Assembly: GCA_948474755.1 (NCBI GenBank)
Contig: CAOLHI010000078.1
Location: forward strand, 868,001-932,000
DNA length: 64,000 nucleotides
Direction: 5' to 3'
DNA from: Ctenosaura bakeri
Taxonomy: Eukaryota; Chordata; Lepidosauria; Squamata; Iguanidae
Below the pieces are notes generated by a model, which saw only the letters and a list, made by a program, of their open reading frames with translations, searched no databases and was not told where the DNA came from. Shown piece after piece: positions 21,940-33,374 of the stretch. Position numbers and translations under genes: made by a program. Numbering within the stretch: position 1 is the first letter of the stretch; the number at the start of each line of letters is the position of its first letter.

Positions 21940-22165
21940 TCAGCAGAATTTGTTGTTGTTGTGACATGTTGTCACTGACTTTAACTTATGGTGGCCCTAT
22001 GAATGAAAGCCCTCCTCCAAGGTTGCAAACTCTGGGTTGTGGTTTCCTATTCACTGCAATGGGGTCTTCCTCTTTTTCTACTGCATTTCACTTTCTCTAG
22101 TATTATTGTCTTTTCCAAAGAGTCCAAGGTGTAACATCCTTAGTTGAGTCATTTTAATTTCTAGT
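21940..22165 (-). repeat. Old antisense SINE/RTE-tail fragment
   Basis: TTGTTGTTGTTGTGACATG and ACTTATGGTGGCCCTATGAA, then TTCACTGCAATGGGGTCTTC, resemble the reverse complement of the 3' tail shared by squamate RTE-derived SINEs (CATAAGT and ACAACAACA motifs). Heavily diverged. Confidence 0.4.
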
Positions 22166-22979
22166 GCAGCCCATCGTATCTGTAAAATTCTCCTTTAGCA
22201 GGTTATTTCAAACCGCTTGAGTTTTTAAAAAAAGCTTTCTTAATTGACTAGCTTTCACATTCCTGTATAGCTGGAATCAATAAACAACTTGTTGCAGGCA
22301 GCCTGATCACATGCAGAACATATTGTCTAACATTTTGCTGCCGAAGAAGCAATAGCAATGTGTATTGCTGTTCCCTTAAATGGCACAAAATACCAAAGAC
22401 AGTTAAGTTATTTTGGCACATGGGACATAAAGTACAACTAACTATATTTGTGCCCACCTCTGGCAGTATAAATGTAAGCAACCAACAAGTTGCTAAAAAA
22501 ATAACTAACAAGATCTCAGTATGGCACGATTTTTCTATGGCATGGGGAAAGCATGCTCCTATGAGGCAAGAGGTTATCCTGATGATAGCACTGTGGGGAA
22601 GGTCTCCCATGTTAGAGAGGCTTTTGCTGAGAAGCCAGACTAAATGTGCTAACAGCTACTGGGCAGCAACATATATGTGTGTGTGTGTGGTATGACACTG
22701 ACAGAGGATCTCTCAGAGACTACAGCAGTGACATCATAGCTAACATTTGTTAGTAGTGTGCAGAAAGAAGCACTGGAAACCACTTTCGAATGACTTATAC
22801 CATGACAATCCTATGATGAGACCATACAAAAAAAAAAAAAGAAAAGAAACAAGAGATAGTTTCTGAGGAAAAACTGAGGAAAGGCCCACTTTCCACTCAA
22901 ACTACCACTGGTGTTCTGTCTAGAGGGAGAGAACAGCAGCCAGCATCTGCTGGACTTAATATGCTACCTTACTGCAATT

Positions 22980-23172
22980 CATTGTGGTGTAGGGGGTTTG
23001 AGCACTGGACTATGACAATGGAGACCAGTGTTAGATTCCCTGCCTCAGCTATGGAAACTCACCGGACAACCTTGGGTGCATCATACTCTTTCAGCCCCAG
23101 AAAACCCCAAGATACAATCACATTAGGGTCTCTGTAAAGAAATGACTTGAAGGCACACAATAACAACCAGCA
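22980..23172 (+). repeat. tRNA-derived SINE
   Basis: GTGGTGTAGGGGGTTTGAGC, GGAGACCAG and GGAAACTCACCGGACAACCT, followed by CCCCAGAAAACCCCAAGATA, end in GACTTGAAGGCACACAATAA and CAACC. Same family as 1377. Confidence 0.75.
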
Positions 23173-23281
23173 CTGTGATCCCTTTGGGTGTCCTTTTAGA
23201 TTGTAAGTCTGAGGGCACAGAATTGTCAAATTAACAATTGTAAACTGCTTATGTAAAGTGTTATATACACTGGTTGGTTAG

Positions 23282-23450
23282 CTCTTCCCAGATAGTTCAT
23301 CGAGTGCCTTTTGATCTGAGAGTCTCCTCTTCTGGCATTATTAGTATCATCATCATATTTATTTATATATTTAAAGATGATGGTGATACTAATAATGCCA
23401 AAGATGAGACTCCCAGATCAAAAGGCATTCAATGAACTATGGGGGAAGAG
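23282..23450. repeat. Imperfect inverted repeat, 75-bp arms
   Basis: The left arm 23282-23356 (CTCTTCCC, GTGCCTTTTGATCTGAGAGT, GGCATTATTAGTATCATC) is inverted at 23377-23450 (GATGGTGATACTAATAATGC, CTCCCAGATCAAAAGGCAT, GGGGGAAGAG). Arms are about 85-90% alike by eye, with a 20-bp AT-rich loop. It lies just 5' of the BovB remnant. The right arm grades into LINE-like sequence, so the left arm may be an inverted fragment of the same element. Confidence 0.8.
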
Positions 23451-25345
23451 TTGATTACAAGCAGTGCAGTAGCTAATGATGCAACTGGACTCAGGTTGAA
23501 TGTACAGCTGTTAATATGCTCAGAGGTGAAAGATAAGTCTGAAGCTGCACAACACATACTATAGGAACATGGAATTTGAAAAACACGAATCATAGGAAGC
23601 CACACATTGTAAAACAAGAAATGGAACATATAAACACTGCAGTACTTGGAGTAAGCAAGCTAAAGTGGACAGGAATGGGTCATTTTCAGTCAGAAAATTA
23701 CACAATGTTTTACTCAGGAAATGAAAATCTGAGAAAAATGGCATTAATAGCAAGGAGAGAAAGAAGCAAAAGAAGTCAGGGGACATAATGTACAATCTGA
23801 CCAAATAATATCAGTAAGGCTTTAGGGAAAGCACATCAATACAAACATAATCCAAGTTTATGCTTCAACTACAGAGGCAGATAAGGAAGAAACAGAAAGA
23901 CTGTATTGGAATCCAGGAGGAAATCGACCACACAACTAAACAGGGCATGTTGATAATCACAGGTGACTGGAATGCAAAAGCAGGGAACAGAGTAGAACCA
24001 AACATTATTGGAAAATTTGGCCTAGGATCAAGAAATGAAGCAGGAGAGCAGCTGACTGAATTTTGTGAGGCCAACAGTTTATTCGTCACAAACATATTCT
24101 TCAGGCAACCTAAGAAGCGACTGTATACGCGGACATTACTGATGCCAATATAAAAATCAAACGAACTACTTAATTGGAAGTGAAGGATGAAGAAGTTCCA
24201 TTTTCTCTCTGAAAAAACAAGACCAGAAGCGGATTGTGGCACAGATCATGAACGGCTAATATTAAAAATTAGAATAAGGCTGAAGAATATTAAATCAGTC
24301 ATCATATCAAAATACAACATGAAAAGCATCCCAGTAGCATTTAAAGATAAGTCTAATTGACCAGGAGCCAGAACACCTCTGGACTGAAATCAGGGACACC
24401 GCCAGGGGAGAATGCAAAAAAGTCCCTGCAGTCTCAAAAAAAAAGAAAAAAAAAGATGATAATTCTTCAAACAGTTAAGGAAAGGTGGTAAGCAAAAGTA
24501 AAAGATGATAGAAATAGCATTCTGAATGCAATTGTTCTGCAACTTGTGCACAAGGACAAAGCGAACTGCTATAGATATCAGTGCAAAGAAACAGAAGCTG
24601 ACAACAAAAAGGGTAGAAGAGACTTCTTCCACAAGATTCAAGAAATCAAAGGGAAATCTAAACCAAGGCTATTTCTTCACTACACTGTTATAGTGCTATT
24701 TTTCCACATTCAACATCCTATTGAATTCCGGGGTTTGTAGTTTACTGAGGCCAAAGAGCTCTCTGGCTGAGAATTCTAAAGGCCCCTCCCTGAACTGCAA
24801 ATCCCAGGATTCCATGGGATGTTGAAAGTGGAATAATAGCAGTAGAACAGTATAGCGCAGAGATGGTCCAAGAGCGGACCTGCTCTTAAGACCAGCAGGG
24901 GAACACATATGACCGAGCCAAAATAAAAGGACAATGGAAACAATATGGTAAAGAACTATATGAGATGAAAGGATAAGAGGTTCATTTGAGGAAGAAGCAT
25001 TTTAAGATGAAGCAAGTGGGAGACACAGACCACGAAGAACAGAATCATCTCATTTGAAATGCGGTGCTGGAGGAGAGCCAAAAAGGCAAGTAAATGTGTC
25101 CTATAACAATTCAAGCCTGACCTCTCTCTCTAGAAGCCAAAATGAGTGAGACTCTCCTACTTTGGACATATCATGAGAAGACATGAGCCATTAGAGAAAA
25201 AATAATATTAAAGTACAGGGTAATAGGAAAAGAGGGAGGCCATATTATCCAGACCTGAGCAGGGCCGTTGGGAGAGTGACCTGGAGGCCTCCCACGCACA
25301 GGGCTACAAAGCGAAGTCGACTTGAGGGCAGTTAACACCAATAAC
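23451..25345 (+). pseudogene. BovB/RTE-type LINE remnant
   Basis: Broken frames spell RTE/BovB endonuclease sequence: VKQEMEHINTAVLGVSKLKW near 23611, then GMLIITGDWNAKAGNR (GDWNAK is the endonuclease motif) and GKFGLGSRNEAGEQLTEFCE at 23940-24075, with RRLYT-like KKRLYTRT after it. A further block near 24546-24660 (GRRDFFHKIQEIKG) resembles the following BovB linker. The reverse transcriptase is mostly deleted. The 3' end resumes near 25130 (CTACTTTGGACATATCATGA, GAAGACATGAG) and ends at GAAGTCGACTTGAGGGCAG. Many stops and frameshifts mark it as dead. A MITE interrupts it at 24667-24868. Confidence 0.8.
24667..24868. mobile_element. Foldback MITE, long form, TSD CAA, nested in BovB
   Basis: 202 bp from GGCTATTTC to GAGATGGTC with long inverted arms; the centre carries CTGAGGCCAAAGAGCTCTCT and GGCCCCTCCC. 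Direct repeat CAA at 24664-24666 and 24869-24871. It inserted within BovB coding remnants. Orientation of the asymmetric centre is opposite to the copies at 5716 and 6217. Confidence 0.88.
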
Positions 25346-25845
25346 AAGATGCTGCCCTTTGCTCAGCCCCCAACTTTGCCATCCCAGGCGGTTGGCTCCT
25401 TGGCTTCAGGGCCAGCGCGAAGGGCATCGAATGGGCCCACAGGCAGTAAACACTAAGGCCTATCGTGGAAGTGTTTCGCGAAAAAGCTAACAAGTGGGCT
25501 GGCTAAAGGAAAGCCCTATCAGTAAATAAGAGGACAACACGGGCCCACGAAACACAACCGAAGAAAACCCTTCCTCTCAGCAACTCATCCGAGAAGGCGC
25601 CTTCTCTTCAACAGTTATCGGAGACTGTCGCTTCAATGGCTGAGGTTCACGCCACTCATCCTCTTCGCCCGCCCACTTCCCACAATTTCTTCCTTTTTTC
25701 TGCTCCTGTGTCCTGTACGAGTCAAGTAAAACTGCGCCAACGTGACGGTTAGGTTGAGCTCACACACGCGATCTCGGCGCCTGTGGAGGAGGAGAAAGAA
25801 GGGAACGCGTGGCTTGGGCGGAGTGGACTCGGCTAGCTGGGAGGG

Positions 25846-25855
25846 GCGCATGCGC
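25846..25855. promoter_or_regulatory. NRF1 site
   Basis: GCGCATGCGC, the perfect palindromic NRF1 core, 126 bp upstream of the ANLN start codon. Confidence 0.8.
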
Positions 25856-25887
25856 ACTGAGCATCTCGGCTGAGGCAGGCGCTGAAA

Positions 25888-25893
25888 TTCAAA
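25888..25893 (-). promoter_or_regulatory. CHR-like cell-cycle element
   Basis: The minus strand reads TTTGAA, the canonical cell-cycle homology region bound by MuvB complexes, with GGCGC 8 bp away and an inverted CCAAT box 15 bp downstream. The orientation is opposite to the gene, so the assignment is tentative. Confidence 0.4.
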
Positions 25894-25980
25894 TCTGAAG
25901 AGCAGTTATTGGTGCGGCTCGAGACAGAGGAGCGCCGGGCGCAGTGCTGTACTCGCCGTTGGAGGACCGGACCTGCAGCC

Positions 25981-25998
25981 ATGGACCCCTTCACCGAG
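25981..25998 (+). CDS. ANLN: Anillin exon 1 (MDPFTE)
   Basis: GCCATGG is a strong Kozak start. The six codons MDPFTE are followed by the donor GTGAGT in phase 0. The peptide is identical to the start of human anillin, whose second exon begins KLLERTR, as here at 32716. Anillin scaffolds the contractile ring in cytokinesis, linking RhoA, actin, myosin II, formins, septins and membrane; between divisions it is mostly nuclear. The N-terminal ~45 residues bind CD2AP in human. The exon lies at the edge of a CpG island. Confidence 0.95.
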
Positions 25999-28900
25999 GT
26001 GAGTATTTCCTGCGGGCACGACATTGCCTGTTGAGTCTACCCAAATGAGTGGGAACAAGGTGGGTGGGGTACGCTGTAGGTTTGAGAGGCAAGGGAGTTA
26101 GTATTTTGGGGAGAAGAAACTGGTCGGGAGAGGGTGTAGCTTTTGGAAGGGACGTTCTCCTTGGCAAACCTTCTCTCGTGCTGTCCTGCTCCGCAGTAAG
26201 TCCCAATAAGCTGAGGGAGAATTACTGCTGCGTAGCCAAGCGTGTGAGCCGGCTGTATATAGTACCTTTGCCTTCTAATAAGCCCTTTTGAATTTGGCGG
26301 ACTTGCCTTTGAGTAAACACGCGTAACTTCTGGTCGAAGGCTTTCAGAAGTGAAAGCCTTGCGTATTACGTGGCTCCTCTCCCTTCCGAAAGGATGTCTT
26401 ATTTGGGCTCTGAAGTTTTATTTGTTGTGATACTAAGCCTTTCGCCATTTCCTATTTGCTTTCTGGCTCGGGAGCTTTGGAAAGTGCGATAAGGCTCTCT
26501 TTGAAACTCGCGGAGGCGAAGGGTAGAGTCACCTACCGGGCAGGTGGGACTGGCGCTGGAAAGACGATTGAGAGCCGAGTCTTGAGGAGCTGCTGCTTCT
26601 GGCGAGCTGCAGGGTTGTTTTTTCCCCTCTCCTGAGGCTTTCTCCTACTACAAGAAAGGGAGGCTTCTTTTCCAGGAATCTTCGTAGACGAGCGACGACT
26701 TGTCATCCTTTTTTTTAACAATAAAAGTAGTTATTCTGAAGAATGTTTTTGCATCTTTTCCTTTGCATGTAGGCACCCATGGTTCCACACAAACTGCACC
26801 CTCCTCTTCTTCTTCTTTGACTCACTGGGAAAGAATGAGGCGAATGGGTGTGGCATTTCCAAACAGGCTTTGTGCTTGTCCGGATGACTTCGCGAACGTG
26901 GCATTAACCAACGGCCCCTTAGGCCTTCTTGAGTTGTTCACAGAACTTCTTTTTTAAAACTTATAAAAGAATCAGAGGTCTTTTCAAATCTAACATGGTG
27001 AAACAGGGAGTAGGAGAAGTGTGGTTAAGTACAACCTGACTTTAAGTTGTATTAAATAAAGCTAATAAATAATCACATATCATCTACAAAGGAATTTCTC
27101 CGTCTTGCTATAACTGCAGTGTTAAAACAGCTGCTATACTGTACTTGTCATTCAAATGTAGTTTGAATATTTTTGTGCAGCATTTTTCTTGCAGGGCTGA
27201 CCAATTATTTAAAACTTAGAGACTGGGATCCTGTTGGTTAGCCCCAAGGAGAGTAGACCCAGTGAGACAATTGTTGAATGATGAGTCAACACAATAAAAT
27301 CTGTGCATTGGAACTGTCTAAAGCAAAAAGAGGATAATGCCACCTATACGCTCATGCAGTGATAGGTATGATATGAAGGGATTGAGAAGGAAAGAAAAAA
27401 GTAAAGCTAAGAACAGCTGCTCTTTCACTGGTAGATGCTCTGGGTTGTGATTGCCCTGATACTTTTCCTGGGAAATGGTGGCACAATTTAACAATAGTCT
27501 GTGGGTTCCTGACTAATGGCAGAAAGCAGTGCAGTCTCTGCAGTCGCACAGCAGATCTCTCTGTACTGTCACATCTTTATAGGACTAAGCAGGTTGCCAC
27601 ATTTGGATGCTAACTATATTACTGTCAAATTAAATTGATTATAAGATAGCTGCTTAAATAAAAGACTAGATATTGATGTATATTGTTTATAATGAAGGAA
27701 TGCTATGAGTATTTGTTCAGAAGTCCTACTGGGCTAAAATCCAATTTTAGTCTAAGCTACAGTAGATCCATGAAATTAATGAGACTGACATTAAGGCTGT
27801 GTCATTTATTTTAAACTAGCCTAATTCATTTCAAAGGATCTCTAGTATGAACTAAAATTCGATTTGGCCCATGAGTTCAGTGTTTCCAAGTATGTATGCA
27901 TGACAAACTTCTTCAGAACTGAATTCATTGACCTTATTTCCAGGTGAATGTATGGAAACTGGTGTAATTTCCTTGTGTTTAATTTCTTAGCAGCTTTTAA
28001 AGGTTGCAGCTCTAAGTATACTTTTTTGAAAGTTAGTCTCATTAACTCAGTGGAGCATATTTCTGAGTAAACATGCATTGAATGGTGCTATGGATGCCAC
28101 CGTTCAGTTAACATAAAGTAAGAGACTAAAAACAACTGTTGACAAATTATATTTCAGAACAGTTCCTTTGGTTATACAAACTGTTGTGATGTCAAAATGG
28201 ATCGTTATCTCGCTTGTGACACTGCTTTCAAACATTCAATTTGTTCTCCTTATTTGGTAGTCAGTGACTTGACAAAACTAGCTCTGAAGAAATTCATTTT
28301 TCAAATTCTGTTTATTAAACTGAGCTTCATGGTGTATGTGCCAGTGTTTTTGGACATTTTCCATATGGTACACGCCCAGCGAACAAATCCAACGGAATGA
28401 ATTTTTGAGTATATTCTGCAGAAATAAAACCTATTTTTTGTTTAATTGGGGATCAAAATTTCTCACAGTGTTGGAGGGTATACTTTTTTTCTTAATATGT
28501 CTACCTCTTGAAAGAGAAATTCCAGTAGTTCCACCAAAAATCATAATCATTGGCTGAATAATATAGAGAGTCTTTTATTATAAACTGGAATTAAAATAAC
28601 CCCACTAGTCTTCAGATGACAGCTCCTCTTAGTGCCATCTATCTCAACCTTTTCACATTAGAAAAAATCTTCAAATAATTTCCAGGTCTTAAAGAAACCC
28701 TGTATAAAAATTATTGTACCTTCCAATTAAACAAAATTTGTTTTAGTCATCATCTGATGGAACTCATTGTGGCCTCTTCTGGAATCCTGCGTTTCCAGGG
28801 ATCCCTAGTTGAGAAACCCTGGTCTAATGTAGTGAAAAAGATATATAGTTTGATCCATAAGCTTTTGGTACATACTTATTGCAACAGATATGTCTTATGC

Positions 28901-29184
28901 TTTGAACTGTTCAGTTGTTCTCTGGTGTAACAAAGAGAATTTTGAACTAATGGTGAAATCCTAATTTTATGTATAACATATCTATCTATAGTTGAGTTAC
29001 TGTACAAAGGAAGAGCAGAGCATGTTCAGTGATAGGAAGTGCTGTATCCCTTGATACATATTGGGTTAGGAACTAAATAAATTGGGTTTTGCTTAGCAAC
29101 AAAGTTGCTAACAACTGAGCTGTGGGACTCCTTAGAGACTTAACAAGTTTAGTCTTTGATTTTGTCATAAGTCTGAAGTGGACT
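25999..29184 (+). other. ANLN intron 1, 5' half
   Basis: GC-rich near the promoter, then AT-rich non-coding DNA. No additional exon or clear repeat was recognised. Confidence 0.6.
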
Positions 29185-29640
29185 GTAGTTAGAAAATACT
29201 CAAAGATCATCTAGTTCAGTCTGTTGTCTGTGCAGGAAATCACAGCTAAGGCATCCTTGATAACAGGTCATCTAACCTCTGTATAAAAACCACCAATGAA
29301 GAAGAGTCCAACATCTTCTTAAGTAGCTCATTTCACTATCAAACTGGTCTTAGCATCATGAAGTTTCTTCCTAGTATTTAGTTGAAATCTTCTTTCTTGC
29401 AGTTTGAATCCACTGATTTGGGTCTTAGTATCAGGAGTAGCAGAAAATAATTCTGTCATTTATGTGACAGCCTTCAAGTATTCGAGAATGGCTATCGTAT
29501 CACCTCTCAGTTTACTCTTCTTGAGGTTAAACAAACCCAGATTCATCAGTCATTCCTCATAGAACTTAAATTTCCAGACTACCATTTCAGTTGCCTGCTT
29601 CTGGATGCATTCCGGACATACTTGTTAGCTGTGGTGCACA
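29185..29640 (-). repeat. Old CR1/L3-type LINE fragment, antisense
   Basis: ATCATCTAGTTCAGTCTGTT, TCTAACCTCTGTATAAAAAC, GAAGTTTCTTCCTAGTATTT, TTGAAATCTTCTTTCTTGCA, ATGGCTATCGTATCACCTCT and TTCTGGATGCATTCCGGACA follow, in order, the reverse complement of the CR1 3' region. It is far more diverged than the two CR1 ends in introns 5 and 15. Confidence 0.65.
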
Positions 29641-29839
29641 AAACAAATGATGTGGGTTTTCCAGAAAAAGGAGAACTGGAAATTTTTCTAGTACTCTAAA
29701 CAGGCGTCACCTGGTTTTCAATTCCTCGCTTTTTGATGAGCTGCTCTTTTGACCATGCTGAATTATAGACAGGTACTGTTCTTTCAGTGAGGAGTCTGCT
29801 GTTTTGTCAGTTCTTTATGTCTAAGGAAAGAGTGGGGAG

Positions 29840-30260
29840 CAGCCTCCTCCAAGAGATGCCACTCGCTGCACAATGGCAGAGTGCCTTGTCATAACCCTGG
29901 CCACTCATGAGCAACTGGGACAGAGATGGTGCCTCTGCCAGCCATGGTAGAGTGGAAAGTTGCCTCCCCTTGGAAGTGCCACTTGCTTTGCGATGGCTGA
30001 GGGCTTTGTCTCAAGTCTGGCCACTCACAAGCAACTGGGAGAGGGACACCACTGCTGCCAGCCATTGCAGAGCAGGAATGGCTGCTCTGCAGTGGCCAAA
30101 GACTTTGTCTCAACCCTGGCCACTCACAAACAGCCAGGAGAGGGATGCTACCCCTACCGGACATTGCAGAATGGGAAGCAGCCATTACCCTGAGATGCTG
30201 CCCACTCCACAAAGGCTGAGGGCTTCACCCTAATCCCATTGCCTGCAAGCAACTGAGATA
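29840..30260. repeat. Minisatellite, about 100-110 bp unit
   Basis: About four diverged units, each with CTGGCCACTCA(C/T)(A/G)AGCAACTGGGA, GCCAGCCAT(G/T)G, AGAGTGG/AGCAGG, and GGCTGAGGGCTTTGTCTCAA. Open frames on both strands across it result from the repeat and are not genes. Confidence 0.8.
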
Positions 30261-32715
30261 TAGCACAGTATGTAGTTGAGTTCTACTTTCTGAACATTTC
30301 TTATGTTCTGACAGTGGTTTGCCTAATATTTGTCAAATAAGTGAGGGCTTCCTGCATTTGGTTTAAATGTTGTATTCAAATACATTTAAAACTTTGTGAA
30401 AGTTATTTTATTAGTATATTTGTAATAATGTAAAGAGAATAGCATATAGTTCTCTTACATTTATACAATTTTTAGTACACATACCTAAAGAGAAAGGGAC
30501 ATTATAGATTTTATATGAACACTTTTAACTTTCTTTTGCAGAGGTATGACTGTAGTACCTTCAGCTTCACTCACTCTGCCTATGCACTACTTTTCAGTTA
30601 CATTTCAAGTTGAGAAAAATTTGATTCAGTACAAGTAGCTGGATGTTCTGTTTCACTAATGTGAGTCTGTGGGCACAGAAAACCTACTAAATTTTAATCT
30701 TAGTGCTTGTGATTGAGAAGTAGTAGATTTTGCAAAATATAAACAGGCTTAACAGTGCATTCATTTGTTACTTTATTTTTCTGAGCACTAGGATTTGTCA
30801 ATACTTCTCCTTAGAAGTGTAACTAGAAGTTCACATCTTATATTTACCTCATCTAACATGATTTGTTGCAATAACAAATAAGGATACACTCATGTATGTG
30901 TGTGTGTGAGAGAAAATTTTTCACCCCACATCTCTGCATCAAACTCATATATCGCTATGAGAGTCAAAGCAAAATAAAGTGGTATTATTACTGCCCATGA
31001 TCTGAACATTATATTTCTCTTGATGCATGGAAAGTTATCCAGAATTTAGATGTAGCACATATCCTTAGGGGTGAGATTGTAGAGAGTAAAATTGGAGGAA
31101 AACTTGGAAGCTGTATTTTGTGCAATCCTGTTAAGCAAGGATTAGTATTCTGTTCAGTAGAATCTACTGTAGAAAGCTGAGTTGACTTATTTGGACTGAT
31201 AATCATTGAGCCACATTCTTCTTGGTTCTTTAGCCTTCAGTACAATCCTAATCTAAATGGCAGTGCATTAATTGCTGTGTATCCACTTGGACTTCAGTTC
31301 TAGCAGCCTGATTTGATCGTTGTGTTAACTCTTCCTAATATTGCAAATTCTGTGCTGAACACTTAGTAATTCACACCAGTTGTTTTTGACAATAATATTT
31401 TAATAATCTGCTTCATATGCCTTTTGTATGAGTTGTACAACATTCTGTACAATGAGGTCTTGTCTTCAACATAGATTAATAATAATGATGTATGCCATTT
31501 GCATTATAGGTCTGATTCCAAGTTTTTCTGTGGCTACAGATAATTCTAAAATGTGAATGTCTGTGTGGTTCACACTCAGGAGCAAGAGAAGAGAAAGGGA
31601 GAGGGATGGATGGGAGCATGTCCTTGCCTAAAGCTTTCTCAGATGATGGAGGGAGCTATTGGCAGGAAAGGAGATGGAGAGGAGGAGGATGAGCCACTGC
31701 TGCCAACACCAGCCCTGCCCTGGTTTGGCTATTTAAAAAAAAGTTGGGGTTTTTAAAATATTTGCATTTTTCCACCTTTGAGGGGATCTTGTACCCCTAA
31801 TTTTCATGGAAGTTGAGGGTCAATTCTGCTGAATTTTTTGAAAACAAAGGCGGGGGCTCCAGAGGCTTTAGGAGATGACAAGAATAGGGCTGGAGCCATG
31901 CAGCCCATATGATCCCCACCCCTTATCTAGTGTATGGAAGTGAACATAGATGAACTAATTATCCAGACCAGAACTAATGACTCTGGTATACCACATGGAA
32001 TATCTTCTGAGTTATGGGTGTTGTTTATCATGCATTCGGATATGGTATTTGCTTCTGGGAAAGAATTTTTAAGAATAAGTACTCAAAGCTTGAGCAAAAT
32101 AATTCTTGTAACAGACTTGTTTTGGTTTTCTGAGTGGTGCCAGTTCATCCGGAGGAAATAGCACCCCCTGCTGGTTATATTTGTTCATGATCTTTTCATT
32201 CCTCACCCCCACCTCTCAGTATTTTGGATGACATCTGGAAGAGTAAGTAAGGAGCTGACATATTATAGTTTGCATATCTTTTCAGAGCACTATCATTAGC
32301 TACTAGTCATCTGTTATCCATTTAGAACCTTTAGGATTAAGGTGGCTTTCTGCAACTGGGTCTATCAAAATTAACAGGTTTCAGAGCTGCAATTTGTCTG
32401 ATTTTGATTTCTGCTCTCCTCGGTATTTACCGATGTTTGGATTCTATCTATTCTGCATTTTATAATTTGTGGCAAGTGCTATAAACCTTTGCCAGTGTCT
32501 AAGCCTGCTGTGTAATCGCTGATATTCTGGTGAACAAAACTGATAAAATGGTTTACTTGATATCACAACAAGTCTGCCTACTGGTTTGTAGGCAACTTGA
32601 AGGAAGAATTATTGGCATGTTACCATACCATTTTCATACACTGAAACTGACTGTTAATCATCAGAAAAATCAGAACTGTCTTCAGCAAAAAGTTTGATCT
32701 TTGTGAAATATTTAG
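30261..32715 (+). other. ANLN intron 1, 3' part
   Basis: AT-rich intronic DNA with no recognised repeat or exon. It ends in the acceptor AAATATTTAG. Confidence 0.6.
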
Positions 32716-32869
32716 AAACTTCTAGAGCGAACACGTGCAAGGAGAGAAAATTTACAGAAGAAAATGGCAGGGCGGCCAACAGCTGGATTGCGACCAACAA
32801 CACAAACAAAAAGGAGCAGAGAACCATTGTCAGAAGCTGGTAACCAGCCACTTGAGCCTAGCAAAGAAG
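32716..32869 (+). CDS. ANLN: Anillin exon 2
   Basis: It encodes residues 7-57, starting [17 protein letters not shown], nearly identical to human [17 protein letters not shown]. It continues [22 protein letters not shown] and ends EPSKE in phase 1 (acceptor TTTAG, donor GGTATTT). Conserved positions include RxRRENLQ and REPLSE. In human this N-terminal part binds CD2AP and carries basic nuclear-localisation elements. The next intron carries a DIRS-type retrotransposon. Confidence 0.95.
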
Positions 32870-32904
32870 GTATTTTTCACAAACATAACCCTGTGTGTCT
32901 TATT

Positions 32905-33000
32905 AAAGCTTGAGCCTCCCACATCTGAAATGCTCAGGACCAGAAGTGTTCTGTATTTGGGATTATTTATTTATTTATTTATTTATTTATGTTTGGATTT
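32905..33000 (+). repeat. Tigger-type terminus fragment
   Basis: GAGCCTCCCACATCTGAAAT, GCTCAGGACCAGAAGTGTTC and TGTATTTGGGAT resemble the terminal repeat of Tigger7-like elements (CCGAAATGCTTGGGACCAGA). It is followed by a (TTTA)n tract. Confidence 0.55.
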
Positions 33001-33374
33001 TGTCATACAGTACGTTTTCAGAATAGTCTCATGTCTTGTTCATTTGCTACTTATGTGGTATATGAGTCAGAAGTCTAAAGAGAGACTGAGGATCTGGGAG
33101 ATGATGGGAATCCAAGTATAGTGCTTGATGTGAATTCATGCCTCTCACCATTTCACAGATCCTCAGTCTCTCCCTTTTTGCCACCAGTCACCCACTTCTG
33201 CGTTTGAAGTGGCTGCTGTGGCATTCCTCAGGTCTGAGAGAGGAATGAGTAGGACCACCACAGCCATTACTTTGAAGGTGGAACAGGGCAGGCTGGCTGC
33301 AAAAAGTTTCAGTTTTTGGAGAATTTCGGGTATAGGGGGCGCAACCTATATCAAGTTTGCTCATGTGCCCAGTA

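Larger units (their letters stand above)
25600..25980 (+). promoter_or_regulatory. ANLN: CpG-rich promoter and 5' UTR of ANLN
   Basis: GC- and CpG-rich DNA upstream of the ANLN start codon, without a TATA box. It contains a GGGCGG box (about 25817), a perfect NRF1 palindrome (25846-25855), an inverted CCAAT box (25908-25912) and a CHR-like hexamer. Human ANLN is a G2/M gene under DREAM/MuvB-type control, so this set is expected. The start site itself cannot be fixed. Confidence 0.75.

Noticed and set aside
29889..30233. Opposed open frames of about 108 codons
   Set aside because: They are produced by the minisatellite unit on both strands.
29840..30260. CRISPR-like array
   Set aside because: Units are about 105 bp, diverged and contiguous with no repeat-spacer alternation, in vertebrate DNA.
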